From: an uncultured Woeseiaceae bacterium
GTDB lineage: Bacteria; Pseudomonadota; Gammaproteobacteria; Steroidobacterales; Woeseiaceae
Direction of reading: 5' to 3'
DNA length: 51,277 bases
NCBI GenBank assembly: GCA_945788625.1
Contig: CALZMQ010000025.1
Coordinates: 1-51,277 of the forward strand
How positions within the stretch are numbered: position 1 is the first letter of the stretch; each line of letters starts with the position of its first letter. The position numbers and the translations under genes were made by a program. Below are positions 10,274-17,959 of this stretch, piece by piece. The notes below the pieces were generated by a model. That model worked only from the letters and a program-made list of their open reading frames with translations. It was not told where the DNA came from and did not search any database.

Positions 10274-10279
10274 ATTATA
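10274..10279 (-). promoter_or_regulatory. -10 box of the tRNA-Leu (and tig) promoter
   Basis: A perfect TATAAT on the minus strand, followed by a GC-rich discriminator (GGCGGGC) as is common for stable-RNA promoters. I do not see a good -35 at 16-18 bases; TTGCCA is only 13 bases away. Transcription would start near 10267. Confidence 0.5.
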
Positions 10280-10357
10280 CCGTGGTAAATATTGGCAATG
10301 CACTAATTAAGGGGGCAGTTCTCCGAGCGATCTATGCGCGATATCGGAGGAGCGGCT

Positions 10358-10837
10358 TCAGGCCAGGAAGCGAAACTTGCCCGCCAGCCGCTGGTCCAGG
10401 CTGTGCACCCGGCCGGCATGCGCGGCCGCCAGCACCACGAATATCACGAACCAGATGACGTCGTGGTTCTGGGCATCGAGCACGCCCTGCCCCTTGGCGA
10501 ACCAGAAGCTGGCCACCATGACGGCGCCGGCGATCGATGCCCAGCGCGTCGCAAGACCCACGATCAAAGCCAGCCCGATCGCCAGTTCGCCCCAGGCCAC
10601 GAGGAATGCGAACAGGCCCTTGTTGGGCAACACCACGGACTCGACGAAAGGTCGAAAGAAGCCGAAGGTATTTTCGAGTTGCATGTTCAGGAAACCCGCC
10701 ATGCCGTCGGCGAAGTTACCCCGGTTGATCTTGCCGAAGCCGAAATACAGGAAAAACACGCCCGTGTAGACCCGGAGCACTGTAATTGGCCAGAGGTGTA
10801 GTGACTTCTTGCTGCGAAATTCATCGATTGTTGACAT
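10358..10837 (-). CDS. DoxX family membrane protein
   Basis: The product has 159 residues and about four membrane helices (around residues 16-38, 67-90, 92-112 and 122-140). It has the DoxX-family pattern LRVYTGVFFLYFGFGKINRG near the start and AWGELAIGLALIVGLATRWA in the second helix. DoxX proteins take part in quinone-linked or redox-stress functions in several bacteria, but the exact reaction of this one is unknown. The start at 10837 (MSTIDEFRSKK) is supported by the Shine-Dalgarno TGGAG eight bases upstream; a longer upstream frame has no family match. It is divergent from pdxH, 84 bases away. Confidence 0.75.
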   Translation of the reverse strand: MSTIDEFRSKKSLHLWPITVLRVYTGVFFLYFGFGKINRGNFADGMAGFLNMQLENTFGFFRPFVESVVLPNKGLFAFLVAWGELAIGLALIVGLATRWASIAGAVMVASFWFAKGQGVLDAQNHDVIWFVIFVVLAAAHAGRVHSLDQRLAGKFRFLA

Positions 10838-10921
10838 TTTCGTTCTCCAGCCACGGCAAATTCGTGCTCCGATAATACATTGAATGTTGGCTAAATCACG
10901 ACGGATGCTTATATTTGCCTT

Positions 10922-11599
<678 letters not shown>

Positions 11600-11651
11600 G
11601 CCGGCCCTTAACTGTTCGCGCGGGGAAGCTCGCCGAACGGCGCCCAACATT

Positions 11652-11680
11652 AAAAAAAGGCCCCCTTTCTCCCGGGGGCC
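11652..11680 (-). terminator. Terminator of the octaheme cytochrome gene
   Basis: On the minus strand GGCCCCC (11680-11674) and GGGGGCC (11665-11659) form a GC stem followed by seven U residues (A-run 11652-11658). It lies 31 bases past the stop codon of the cytochrome gene. Confidence 0.9.
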
Positions 11681-11710
11681 TCCTCGTACCTGTCGCTCGG
11701 TGATGAGCGA

Positions 11711-13519
11711 TTAGGGGATCAGGTTGTTGTGATACGTGTAGCCGTCGATCGCAACATCGGACACAGGGAATATCACAGACGTACTCGACGAGTTGTGACA
11801 GGTCCTGCACGCCCAGTTTTCGTCGATGTCCGGATACGCGAAACCGCCACTCGCCGTGAATTGCGGCTGAGTCGAATCCAGCACGATCGAGAAGATATGC
11901 GATCTGACATCGCCCAGTGCCGGACGGTCGGCTTCGCCGGCGACCGACGTCGCAGACTTGGCCAGGTCAGGCATATGGCAATCGGCGCATTCGAGACTCC
12001 GCATGCCGGGGCCACGCAACTGTGGATCGTAGTTGGCGTGGCAACCGAGGCACGCGTCGCTGCTCGGATCGACACCAGGCATGCCGGTGTACAGCGGGTT
12101 ATTCACGTTAACTGACGAGCCGTGCGGATAGTGGCACGTGTTGCAGTCGCCGTGCGTCGCCATGAAACCGGCGGAACGATCAGTGTCCAGAGTATCGGGA
12201 TTGATGCCCAGAATCTCGTCGTATTGCTCGTGGTGACGAATCAAGCCGCCCTTGGCCGCAATTCGGCCACCCATCTCGTTTGGCCGCGGATCGGGCGCAC
12301 CGGCAGTCGCCAGTGCATTGTCGAAGCCACTCGTATAGGACGGATAGTCGCGTTCGCCGTCACGCGTGTGGCATTCGCCGCAGGCAACGGCCAGACCGAA
12401 TCCGGCGTCCGGAGCGGTCAGTTCGACCAGCGTACGCGGTTGTGCATCACGTACGATTCCACCACGGAATTTAGCATGTGAGGCACCAGCCGCATGGCAG
12501 GCCTCACAGTGAATGCCGGGCTCGGCGAAAGTGCCGTCCATGAACGCAAGTCCGTCTTGCCGGTTCGGGTTCAAAGTCGCATCGTTATGGACCCACCCTG
12601 TCGTGTGACAGTTGCCGCAGTTATAGGGTTTGTCCACTTCGTTGTTGTGGTACGCCGACATTGCATCCGTGGCGAAGTTGTACTGCACGTTGGAGCCGGT
12701 CACGATTGCGCCGGCCTGATCGATGAAACGTGCTTTCCAGAAGTAGCCGCCGATAACGTAGGTAACGTCGTCCCAGGTAACCGGGGTGCCGAGCGTGTTG
12801 TCGGTGCCTGGAGCAGGATCGGCCAGGCCACCGGCGATGTCGGCATCGTCATCGAAAATGCGTTGCAGCACGCCGTTCAAGGTGGTGAATGGATAAACCG
12901 GCTGTTCACCGTTGACGACCTTGTTCAGTTTGAACGGGTGGCCGGTCTGTACGAACGAGGCATACTCGACCGTATGGCATACGCCGCACTCTGCGCTGCT
13001 GATGTATTCGCCATCCGGCACTTCCGGAAGCACGAAGTCCAGCGTGTTTGCTCCGCTGCTCGATACCGCGAAAGGATCGACCGTGAGATCTTCGTATCCA
13101 GGCCGGCTCGCCAATGCAACGTAGTCGCCCTCGTCCAGCTCGACCGTGTAGCTGCCGTCGATGGCGACGTCAGCGACGATGGCGGCGGAGGGAGCTGCGC
13201 CACTGGGGGTGAAAGAAACGGAAACGAAGCGATCGAGAGGGCCGGCGGGCGTCGATACGTTGCCGCTGACCAGGATTGCCGTTCCGGGAAGCGGTGCGCG
13301 GCAGTCGAGCGTGTCAACGACACCGTCGCCGTTCAGATCCTCACCGGGGTCTGCGATACCGTTCTGGTTCAGATCCCAGCAGGAAAAACCCGTCGGTCCG
13401 ACCGGACCGGCGGCGCCCGCCGCACCTGCGGCACCTGCGGCTCCGTCGTCGCCTTCGCAACCTGCAATCAAAAAAGCGCCTGCCGTGATTAACAGTAAGC
13501 GCCGGAGTACAGCATTCAT
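11711..13519 (-). CDS. Octaheme c-type cytochrome lipoprotein with collagen-like linker
   Basis: The product is a 602-residue exported lipoprotein: hydrophobic signal, lipobox LIAG before Cys21, then seven Gly-X-Y triplets from residue 23 (GDD, GAA x4, GPV, GPT). A short calcium-loop-like stretch follows (DLNQNGIADPGEDLNGDGVVD, about 49-69), then a beta domain like the carboxypeptidase regulatory type (about 78-165). Eight CXXCH heme sites start at Cys178, 301, 338, 380, 459, 490, 511 and 571. Such proteins carry electrons at the cell surface to acceptors outside; this role is inferred from family. The neighbour at 13786 is a decaheme protein with the same N-terminal design. A CTGAC-N4-GTCAG palindrome lies 116 bases before the start. 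I do not recognise a named gene; no outer-membrane porin partner is in the window. Confidence 0.88.
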   Translation of the reverse strand: MNAVLRRLLLITAGAFLIAGCEGDDGAAGAAGAAGAAGPVGPTGFSCWDLNQNGIADPGEDLNGDGVVDTLDCRAPLPGTAILVSGNVSTPAGPLDRFVSVSFTPSGAAPSAAIVADVAIDGSYTVELDEGDYVALASRPGYEDLTVDPFAVSSSGANTLDFVLPEVPDGEYISSAECGVCHTVEYASFVQTGHPFKLNKVVNGEQPVYPFTTLNGVLQRIFDDDADIAGGLADPAPGTDNTLGTPVTWDDVTYVIGGYFWKARFIDQAGAIVTGSNVQYNFATDAMSAYHNNEVDKPYNCGNCHTTGWVHNDATLNPNRQDGLAFMDGTFAEPGIHCEACHAAGASHAKFRGGIVRDAQPRTLVELTAPDAGFGLAVACGECHTRDGERDYPSYTSGFDNALATAGAPDPRPNEMGGRIAAKGGLIRHHEQYDEILGINPDTLDTDRSAGFMATHGDCNTCHYPHGSSVNVNNPLYTGMPGVDPSSDACLGCHANYDPQLRGPGMRSLECADCHMPDLAKSATSVAGEADRPALGDVRSHIFSIVLDSTQPQFTASGGFAYPDIDENWACRTCHNSSSTSVIFPVSDVAIDGYTYHNNLIP

Positions 13520-13628
13520 CGTCCTGCTCCTTGTTCAGCGTTGTGTCGTAGACCGCGCAACGATCGCTGTGGGTGACAGGCGGTCGTATGCACGTTCACG
13601 AGCATAGGATTTGCCGCTCAAGGACACA

Positions 13629-13642
13629 CTGACGATTGTCAG
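13629..13642. promoter_or_regulatory. FNR-type operator upstream of the octaheme cytochrome gene
   Basis: CTGACGATTGTCAG is a perfect 5-4-5 palindrome with the geometry of FNR boxes (TTGAT-N4-ATCAA). Its centre is 32 bases from a TATGCT hexamer (13606-13601, minus strand). This is the spacing expected for a class II activator site centred at -41.5. It matches the sites at 16315 and 16418. Confidence 0.7.
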
Positions 13643-13663
13643 TTTCAACGGCCCAGGAAGATT

Positions 13664-13699
13664 GTGGATTGCACCTATGCGCGGCTCGCCTCGCGAAAC
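13664..13699. repeat. Conserved upstream block shared with the decaheme promoter (copy 1)
   Basis: GTGGATTGCACCTAT (13664-13678) and CGGCTCGCCTCGCGAAAC (13682-13699) recur with one difference each at 16349-16363 and 16402-16418. The first motif lies 35 bases from the start of the palindrome here and 34 there. It could be a second regulator site or a trace of promoter duplication. Confidence 0.6.
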
Positions 13700-13724
13700 C
13701 CCTCTATCCCCTGTTTCCTGGAAC

Positions 13725-13755
13725 AAAAAAGGGCCGGGGGATTGCTCCCCCGGCC
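13725..13755 (-). terminator. Terminator of the decaheme cytochrome gene
   Basis: A perfect 9-bp stem (GGCCGGGGG at 13732-13740 with CCCCCGGCC at 13747-13755) is followed on the minus strand by six U residues (A-run 13725-13730). It ends the decaheme gene transcript just before the promoter of the octaheme gene, so the two genes are separate units. Confidence 0.92.
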
Positions 13756-13785
13756 AGTCGATTGTTTCGTCTGTTGCCTCCGTGT

Positions 13786-16206
13786 TTACTCGAACAGATT
13801 CATGATCTTGTCGATGACGCCAAACAGGATCATGTCTTCGTCGTCGTTATCTTCGTAGGTGCCAAACGCTTCGGTGTGTGCGTTGAACGAAGCAAGATCA
13901 CCTGCCAGGTCACGGTTGATGATCCGGGCTCTGTGGCAACCGCCGCAGGCTCTGGATGCCGGACCCGTAACCGCCTCGGGCACGGTACCGATGTTACGAT
14001 CCGCGATATCCCAGGATGCCCGCAATACGCCAGGCATCGACACCGACTGATCCGGCACGTTGAAGGTACCGGCGTTGTGGCAAGCCTCACAGTTCCTGAT
14101 CGTGAAGTTCGGGAAGATGTGCCTGAGATGTTGCTCGTTCCTTGCATCGAGCACCGGATCGTTTGCCGCAGCAACGTCATCCAGGTCGAACGGCTGGAAC
14201 GAATGGATCGCGTGCACGTAGCTGTCGATCGAGCGTGATGCCATCTCTATGTGACTGCCGGGGAATGTCGTCGTATGGCAAGTCTTGCACACCTGGATGC
14301 TATCGCCGCCCCTGCCGCTGCCGTCATGGAAGCTGCTGGCCAGCGTATCGTGGCAGTCGTTGCACTTGTCGATGTCCACGGTCGCATTGGCGCCCTGGAA
14401 GTAGTCGGCAACCATTACGCTGCCGGCGAGATCGAAGGTCTCACTGACCGCTTCGAGAATGACATCGTCCCCGCCAAGCTCCAGTTCCGGCGTGATCGAG
14501 ATTTCGGCTTTCCTGATAACGCCGTCAGCGATCAACTGCGGAAGGAGATCCGTCTTGGTGAGCTGCAGGGCCGCCATGTCAAGCGTTACCAACCAGTTGC
14601 CGGGCACGCTGGCTGCGTCCTCGGTAAACAGCGGATTGGCACTGCCCCCGGAACTCTCGGGCACGTACTCCATCTTGCAACCTGGTCGGAAGCCCGAGCA
14701 CGCGGGATTGGCATCTCGCTCGTGCGAGCCGACGATGTAGTGCTTGCTGTCCCATCCGTAGAAGGAGACCAGCAATTCCGGAACGACCGCAGGATCATTC
14801 GAGCTGAAACCAACCGTCAGCAAATCGCCGGCCAACGTGACACTGTCAACCGATACGGTGAACAGGTCCGAGTACTTCTGACCTGTGGCGTCATAGATGC
14901 TGGCGTCATAACCGCTGTGGTATTCGTCGAACTCACGAGCTACGCCGGCGCCATGGCATGCCTGGCAATTCGGCGAACCGACGAGGTCGTGGAATACTCC
15001 TACACCCGCTCTCGCCCACAGGAACTCAAGCGGTGGCGCCCGGTGCGGTTGTGCGTAAGCGCCTTCCAGCGTCGTACCGACATCTTCCGGCCACGCATCG
15101 AGGCCCTGTACGGCATGACAGCTCTTGCAGGTCTCCGGCGTGAAATACGCGTTGTCCAGAACCCGAGCGAGCTTGCCTTCGTGGCAAGTGTTGCAGTTCG
15201 ACATCGACATCGGATACGGGAATTCCATCGCGTGCGACATGTGTGTGTCGTTCATGACGTTACGGAAGTAGGAATAGTCAGCCGTTTCCGGAACACCGGT
15301 CGCCCAGTTGAAGGGCTCGTCGACCATGTATTGCCATTCCGTGTGTCCGCCGTTGCCATCGTCATTGTGGCAAACCTTGCATGCCGCGAAATCCGGCAAG
15401 CCGGCCACTTCTGCTGCCCGGTAGCCATGCTTCATGTAAGGCGCGCCGTGGCAGTTCGCACAACCTGACGCGTTGGCAGCCGATACATAGGCATCCGGAT
15501 CGCCGGCAGCAGCATCGCCAAAGGCCAGTCCGGTATTCGCCACATTGTCGTACAGATGCACGTGAGTGCCGGCCGGAAGCTCGGCGCCGGTTCCGCCTAC
15601 ATGTTCGAGCAGTGGATCATCGGCGATATAGCCATAGACCTGGCCGTTTACGGTCGGGTCGAAGGACAGGCCGAATTCCGAGATTACGAAGTCGCCATCT
15701 GCGACCATCACAACAGTGTCATTCAGGCTCGTGAATGCCTCGAAGTACTGGTTTGTCGTGCTGTCAAAGCGATCGACGAAGAACCTCTTCTGCTCCAGCC
15801 CGGCATAATCCGTGAACGGTACGCCGTCTTTCAGAATGGTGAGTTCCAGGACGACGTCGAACCCGCCGGCGCCGTCGGGGACGCTGGTGAAGTTCGTAAA
15901 GGTCATGTCAAAGGCGCTGGCATCTATGTACTTGTTGTACTCCGCCTGGTGCACGTCGTCACCGACACCACCGTGACAGGTGGCGCAGGATTCAACCTTG
16001 GCTGAATCGATGGCCGCCATAACGGCATCGGGGACGGGGGCCGGCGGTCCCGGTGGTCCCGGAGGTCCTGGTGGTCCGGCTGCGCCGGTTGCGCCGGCCG
16101 CGCCGGCAGCACCGTCGTCGCCGTCACAGCCGCCCAGTGCAAAGGCGAACATGCCTATGACGAGGATCGACCATGCCCAACGAAACGATCCAGTGAAACG
16201 GTTCAT
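13786..16206 (-). CDS. OmcA/MtrC-family decaheme c-type cytochrome lipoprotein with collagen-like linker
   Basis: OmcA/MtrC proteins sit on the outer face of the outer membrane and pass electrons to minerals or other extracellular acceptors. This 806-residue protein has a signal with lipobox ALGG before Cys27, nine Gly-X-Y triplets (residues 29-55; GDD, then Ala-rich, then GPP x4), and ten CXXCH sites starting at Cys74, 249, 276, 338, 360, 414, 615, 640, 706 and 754. The 1+5+4 spread leaves two beta-type regions (about 95-235 and 440-605), as in the split-barrel domains I and III of MtrC. Cys503 and Cys510 may form the disulfide known from that family, here spaced C-x6-C. No MtrA/MtrB-like conduit gene is in the window. 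A CTGAC-N4-GTCAG palindrome lies 115 bases before the start codon. Confidence 0.92.
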   Translation of the reverse strand: MNRFTGSFRWAWSILVIGMFAFALGGCDGDDGAAGAAGATGAAGPPGPPGPPGPPAPVPDAVMAAIDSAKVESCATCHGGVGDDVHQAEYNKYIDASAFDMTFTNFTSVPDGAGGFDVVLELTILKDGVPFTDYAGLEQKRFFVDRFDSTTNQYFEAFTSLNDTVVMVADGDFVISEFGLSFDPTVNGQVYGYIADDPLLEHVGGTGAELPAGTHVHLYDNVANTGLAFGDAAAGDPDAYVSAANASGCANCHGAPYMKHGYRAAEVAGLPDFAACKVCHNDDGNGGHTEWQYMVDEPFNWATGVPETADYSYFRNVMNDTHMSHAMEFPYPMSMSNCNTCHEGKLARVLDNAYFTPETCKSCHAVQGLDAWPEDVGTTLEGAYAQPHRAPPLEFLWARAGVGVFHDLVGSPNCQACHGAGVAREFDEYHSGYDASIYDATGQKYSDLFTVSVDSVTLAGDLLTVGFSSNDPAVVPELLVSFYGWDSKHYIVGSHERDANPACSGFRPGCKMEYVPESSGGSANPLFTEDAASVPGNWLVTLDMAALQLTKTDLLPQLIADGVIRKAEISITPELELGGDDVILEAVSETFDLAGSVMVADYFQGANATVDIDKCNDCHDTLASSFHDGSGRGGDSIQVCKTCHTTTFPGSHIEMASRSIDSYVHAIHSFQPFDLDDVAAANDPVLDARNEQHLRHIFPNFTIRNCEACHNAGTFNVPDQSVSMPGVLRASWDIADRNIGTVPEAVTGPASRACGGCHRARIINRDLAGDLASFNAHTEAFGTYEDNDDEDMILFGVIDKIMNLFE

Positions 16207-16314
16207 TACCCTACTCCTGTGTTCTTTTTGAGTTCAGTGTCCGGCGGCTGCAGTTGCTGAAACGGACGGACGTCCGGACGTTGTTTACTTTAGAATTAGG
16301 GGCTTTTTGCAACA

Positions 16315-16328
16315 CTGACATTTGTCAG
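16315..16328. promoter_or_regulatory. FNR-type operator of the decaheme cytochrome gene
   Basis: CTGACATTTGTCAG, a perfect 5-4-5 palindrome. Its centre is 115 bases before the decaheme start codon and 32 bases before a possible -10 (TAAAGT). This is the same layout as the site at 13629 and it is identical in sequence to the site at 16418. Confidence 0.75.
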
Positions 16329-16348
16329 TTTCGAGCTTAAAACGGGCG

Positions 16349-16363
16349 GTGGATTACACCTAT
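16349..16363. repeat. Conserved upstream motif (copy 2)
   Basis: GTGGATTACACCTAT, one base different from the copy at 13664-13678, at nearly the same distance from the operator. Centred about 34-35 bases further upstream of each palindrome as read from the cytochrome genes. Confidence 0.6.
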
Positions 16364-16412
16364 CAAGGCCCACCGTATGTACGGTTTTTGCGTACCCGTT
16401 TCGGCTCGCCCG

Positions 16413-16436
16413 CGAAACTGACATTTGTCAGTTTCG
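16413..16436. promoter_or_regulatory. FNR-type operator of the regulator gene (24-base perfect palindrome)
   Basis: The core CTGACATTTGTCAG (16418-16431) is extended on both sides by CGAAA/TTTCG, so arms of 10 bases pair perfectly around ATTT. It lies 108 bases before the ATG of the Crp/Fnr-family gene at 16533, which suggests autoregulation. Confidence 0.75.
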
Positions 16437-16532
16437 GCTACGTAAATACCGAGAAATTTGCCGGAAAGCCGCTATCGACCGGGGTGGGCCCAGTGTGGTT
16501 TTATCGTTGGTTGACACGTCGGTGGATCAGAC

Positions 16533-17228
16533 ATGCCCTGCGCTAATTGCGAGTGCCCGTTTCACGAATTGAAGACCGATGATGGCTCGCTGCCATCGGG
16601 AATCCAATGCTTGGTCACCGAGGCCGTCAAGCAGGTGAGATTCAGTAAGGGCGAAGTGCTGTTCAGCCAGGGACAGGCGAGTTCGAGCCTGTATTCACTG
16701 ACCAGCGGTATCGTAAAGATCACCTTCCAGAACCCCGATGGCAGGGAGCAAATCGTCGGCCTCAGCAGTCCCGGCAATCTCCTCGTTGGTCTGCAGTCCA
16801 TCAACGACGACGTATACGAGTACTCTGCAATCGCGGCGTCTGACGTCACGGCCTGTAAAATCCGGCATCGCGCGTTACTGGCCGCCGTGAAAAACAGCGG
16901 CGAACTGGCGATGAGCCTGATCGCCGCCGTAAACGCCCAGCTCGCGCACAGCCGATCGATGATGCGCGTCTTGGGCCACAAGTGCGCGGCCGCGAAGATC
17001 GCGTCGTTCATCTTGCTGATGACGCCTGACTCGCAAAAGGGCAACGGGCGCTTCACGCTGCCTTTCTCGCGCATGGACATGGCCGGATTGCTCGGACTGA
17101 GCGAGGAAACCGTCTGCCGCCAAATGGCAGACATGAAACGTAAGGGCGTTATCCACGCGCCGCGCGGCAGGATGGAAATCCAGGACTGGGAGCAGCTACG
17201 GCAAATCGCCGACGGGCCGGCGGCGTAA
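16533..17228 (+). CDS. Crp/Fnr-family transcription regulator with FNR-like cysteines
   Basis: The 231-residue protein has a cyclic-nucleotide-binding-like beta barrel (about 30-125), a dimer helix and a C-terminal winged helix. Cysteines at 3, 6 and 8, plus Cys108 in the position of FNR Cys122 (VTACKI against MVCEI), could hold a 4Fe-4S cluster, so it may sense oxygen. Cys26, Cys151 and Cys195 are extra. The recognition helix reads LSEETVCRQM: Glu192 and Arg196 match FNR Glu209 and Arg213, while Cys195 replaces Ser212. FNR binds TTGAT half-sites; the palindromes here are CTGAC with the same TGA core, so the changed residue fits a changed site. The gene is divergent from the decaheme cytochrome and very likely controls it, the octaheme gene and itself. 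It could be called FNR/DNR-like; orthology to fnr is not shown. Confidence 0.88.
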   Translation: MPCANCECPFHELKTDDGSLPSGIQCLVTEAVKQVRFSKGEVLFSQGQASSSLYSLTSGIVKITFQNPDGREQIVGLSSPGNLLVGLQSINDDVYEYSAIAASDVTACKIRHRALLAAVKNSGELAMSLIAAVNAQLAHSRSMMRVLGHKCAAAKIASFILLMTPDSQKGNGRFTLPFSRMDMAGLLGLSEETVCRQMADMKRKGVIHAPRGRMEIQDWEQLRQIADGPAA

Positions 17229-17352
17229 GGAGAAACCCCGCACAAGGCGGAGTCTCTGCAAATCGCGGTCCGGGTTAAGCTGCTTTTCTGCGTCGTGTTA
17301 AGCCCTAGCCCGACCCGAACCAACACCTTCTTCTATGTAAGTGCCGTTCAGG

Positions 17353-17817
17353 TTATGCCTTGTACCTGAAACCACCATACTTCAGCTCGACCTGCTCAAC
17401 CTGATAAAGATCTTCGATCAGCGACGTACATAAGCCAACCACGTCGCCCTGTTCGATTCGCAGGTATAACCAATCGTTCATTTCCCTCTCCTGCCACTCA
17501 ACGCCCCTGGACGCCGCGTACTGAATCACCTTCGGCTTCTCCTCGATGTTGGCCGGCGACATCAATATCCAGTCCAACCCGGTTTTGCCGTCCTCGACCG
17601 AGTACTGGATCTCCACGGCATCGTCCTCTTCCTTCTTTCGAATTTGGAACACGGCGAACGATGTTTCTACGCCCTGGGCGGAAATCTGGCGAAACACCTC
17701 GCCGACATCTGCGACCGCGATGGTCTTCCTCCGAATACCCCTATCTCTTCGAATTCTCCAGAATATGTACATCGCAATCCCGGCCAGAAGAAGAAGCGAT
17801 ACGATCAGAGTACGCAT
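17353..17817 (-). CDS. Hypothetical membrane-anchored protein
   Basis: I do not recognise this 154-residue protein. It has one N-terminal hydrophobic segment (residues 4-20, LIVSLLLLAGIAMYIFW) followed by positive charges (RIRRDRGIRRK), so the rest probably faces the cytoplasm. The soluble part is mixed alpha/beta, acidic and rich in Glu and Gln, with the C-terminal strand VEQVELKYGGFRYKA. There is one cysteine. It stands alone between the regulator gene and a recombinase remnant, close to a tRNA cluster, so it could belong to a former mobile element. A weak hairpin at 17235-17253 might end its transcript. Confidence 0.55.
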   Translation of the reverse strand: MRTLIVSLLLLAGIAMYIFWRIRRDRGIRRKTIAVADVGEVFRQISAQGVETSFAVFQIRKKEEDDAVEIQYSVEDGKTGLDWILMSPANIEEKPKVIQYAASRGVEWQEREMNDWLYLRIEQGDVVGLCTSLIEDLYQVEQVELKYGGFRYKA

Positions 17818-17959
17818 GCGTTGCCAGCTCCCTGGTACATGTCAACACTCGCGCCTGAAGCGACGTGCAAAGCCAATAGGCGCGATATGCATTTGCAATA
17901 CGCGGAAACAAACCCGTCGGCCGCATAGTGCCGCCAACTCTCCCACCGCTGACTCTATG

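Larger units (their letters stand above)
16207..16532. other. Divergent control region of the decaheme gene and the Crp/Fnr regulator gene
   Basis: This 326-base gap holds no gene. It carries two copies of CTGACATTTGTCAG (16315 and 16418), one near each gene, the shared motif GTGGATTACACCTAT, a TAAAGT hexamer (16292-16287, minus strand) 32 bases from the first palindrome centre, and a small palindrome CCGTATGTACGG at 16373-16384. The right-hand operator is embedded in a 24-base perfect inverted repeat. The -10 of the regulator gene is not clear. Confidence 0.75.

Noticed and set aside
10349..10361. Second REP-like copy
   Set aside because: Only 13 bases match and they overlap the doxX stop codon; may be chance.
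17235..17253. Terminator between the regulator gene and the hypothetical gene
   Set aside because: The stem is only seven pairs with a G-U, and the tract that follows (TTCTCC on the minus strand) is poor; too weak to call.
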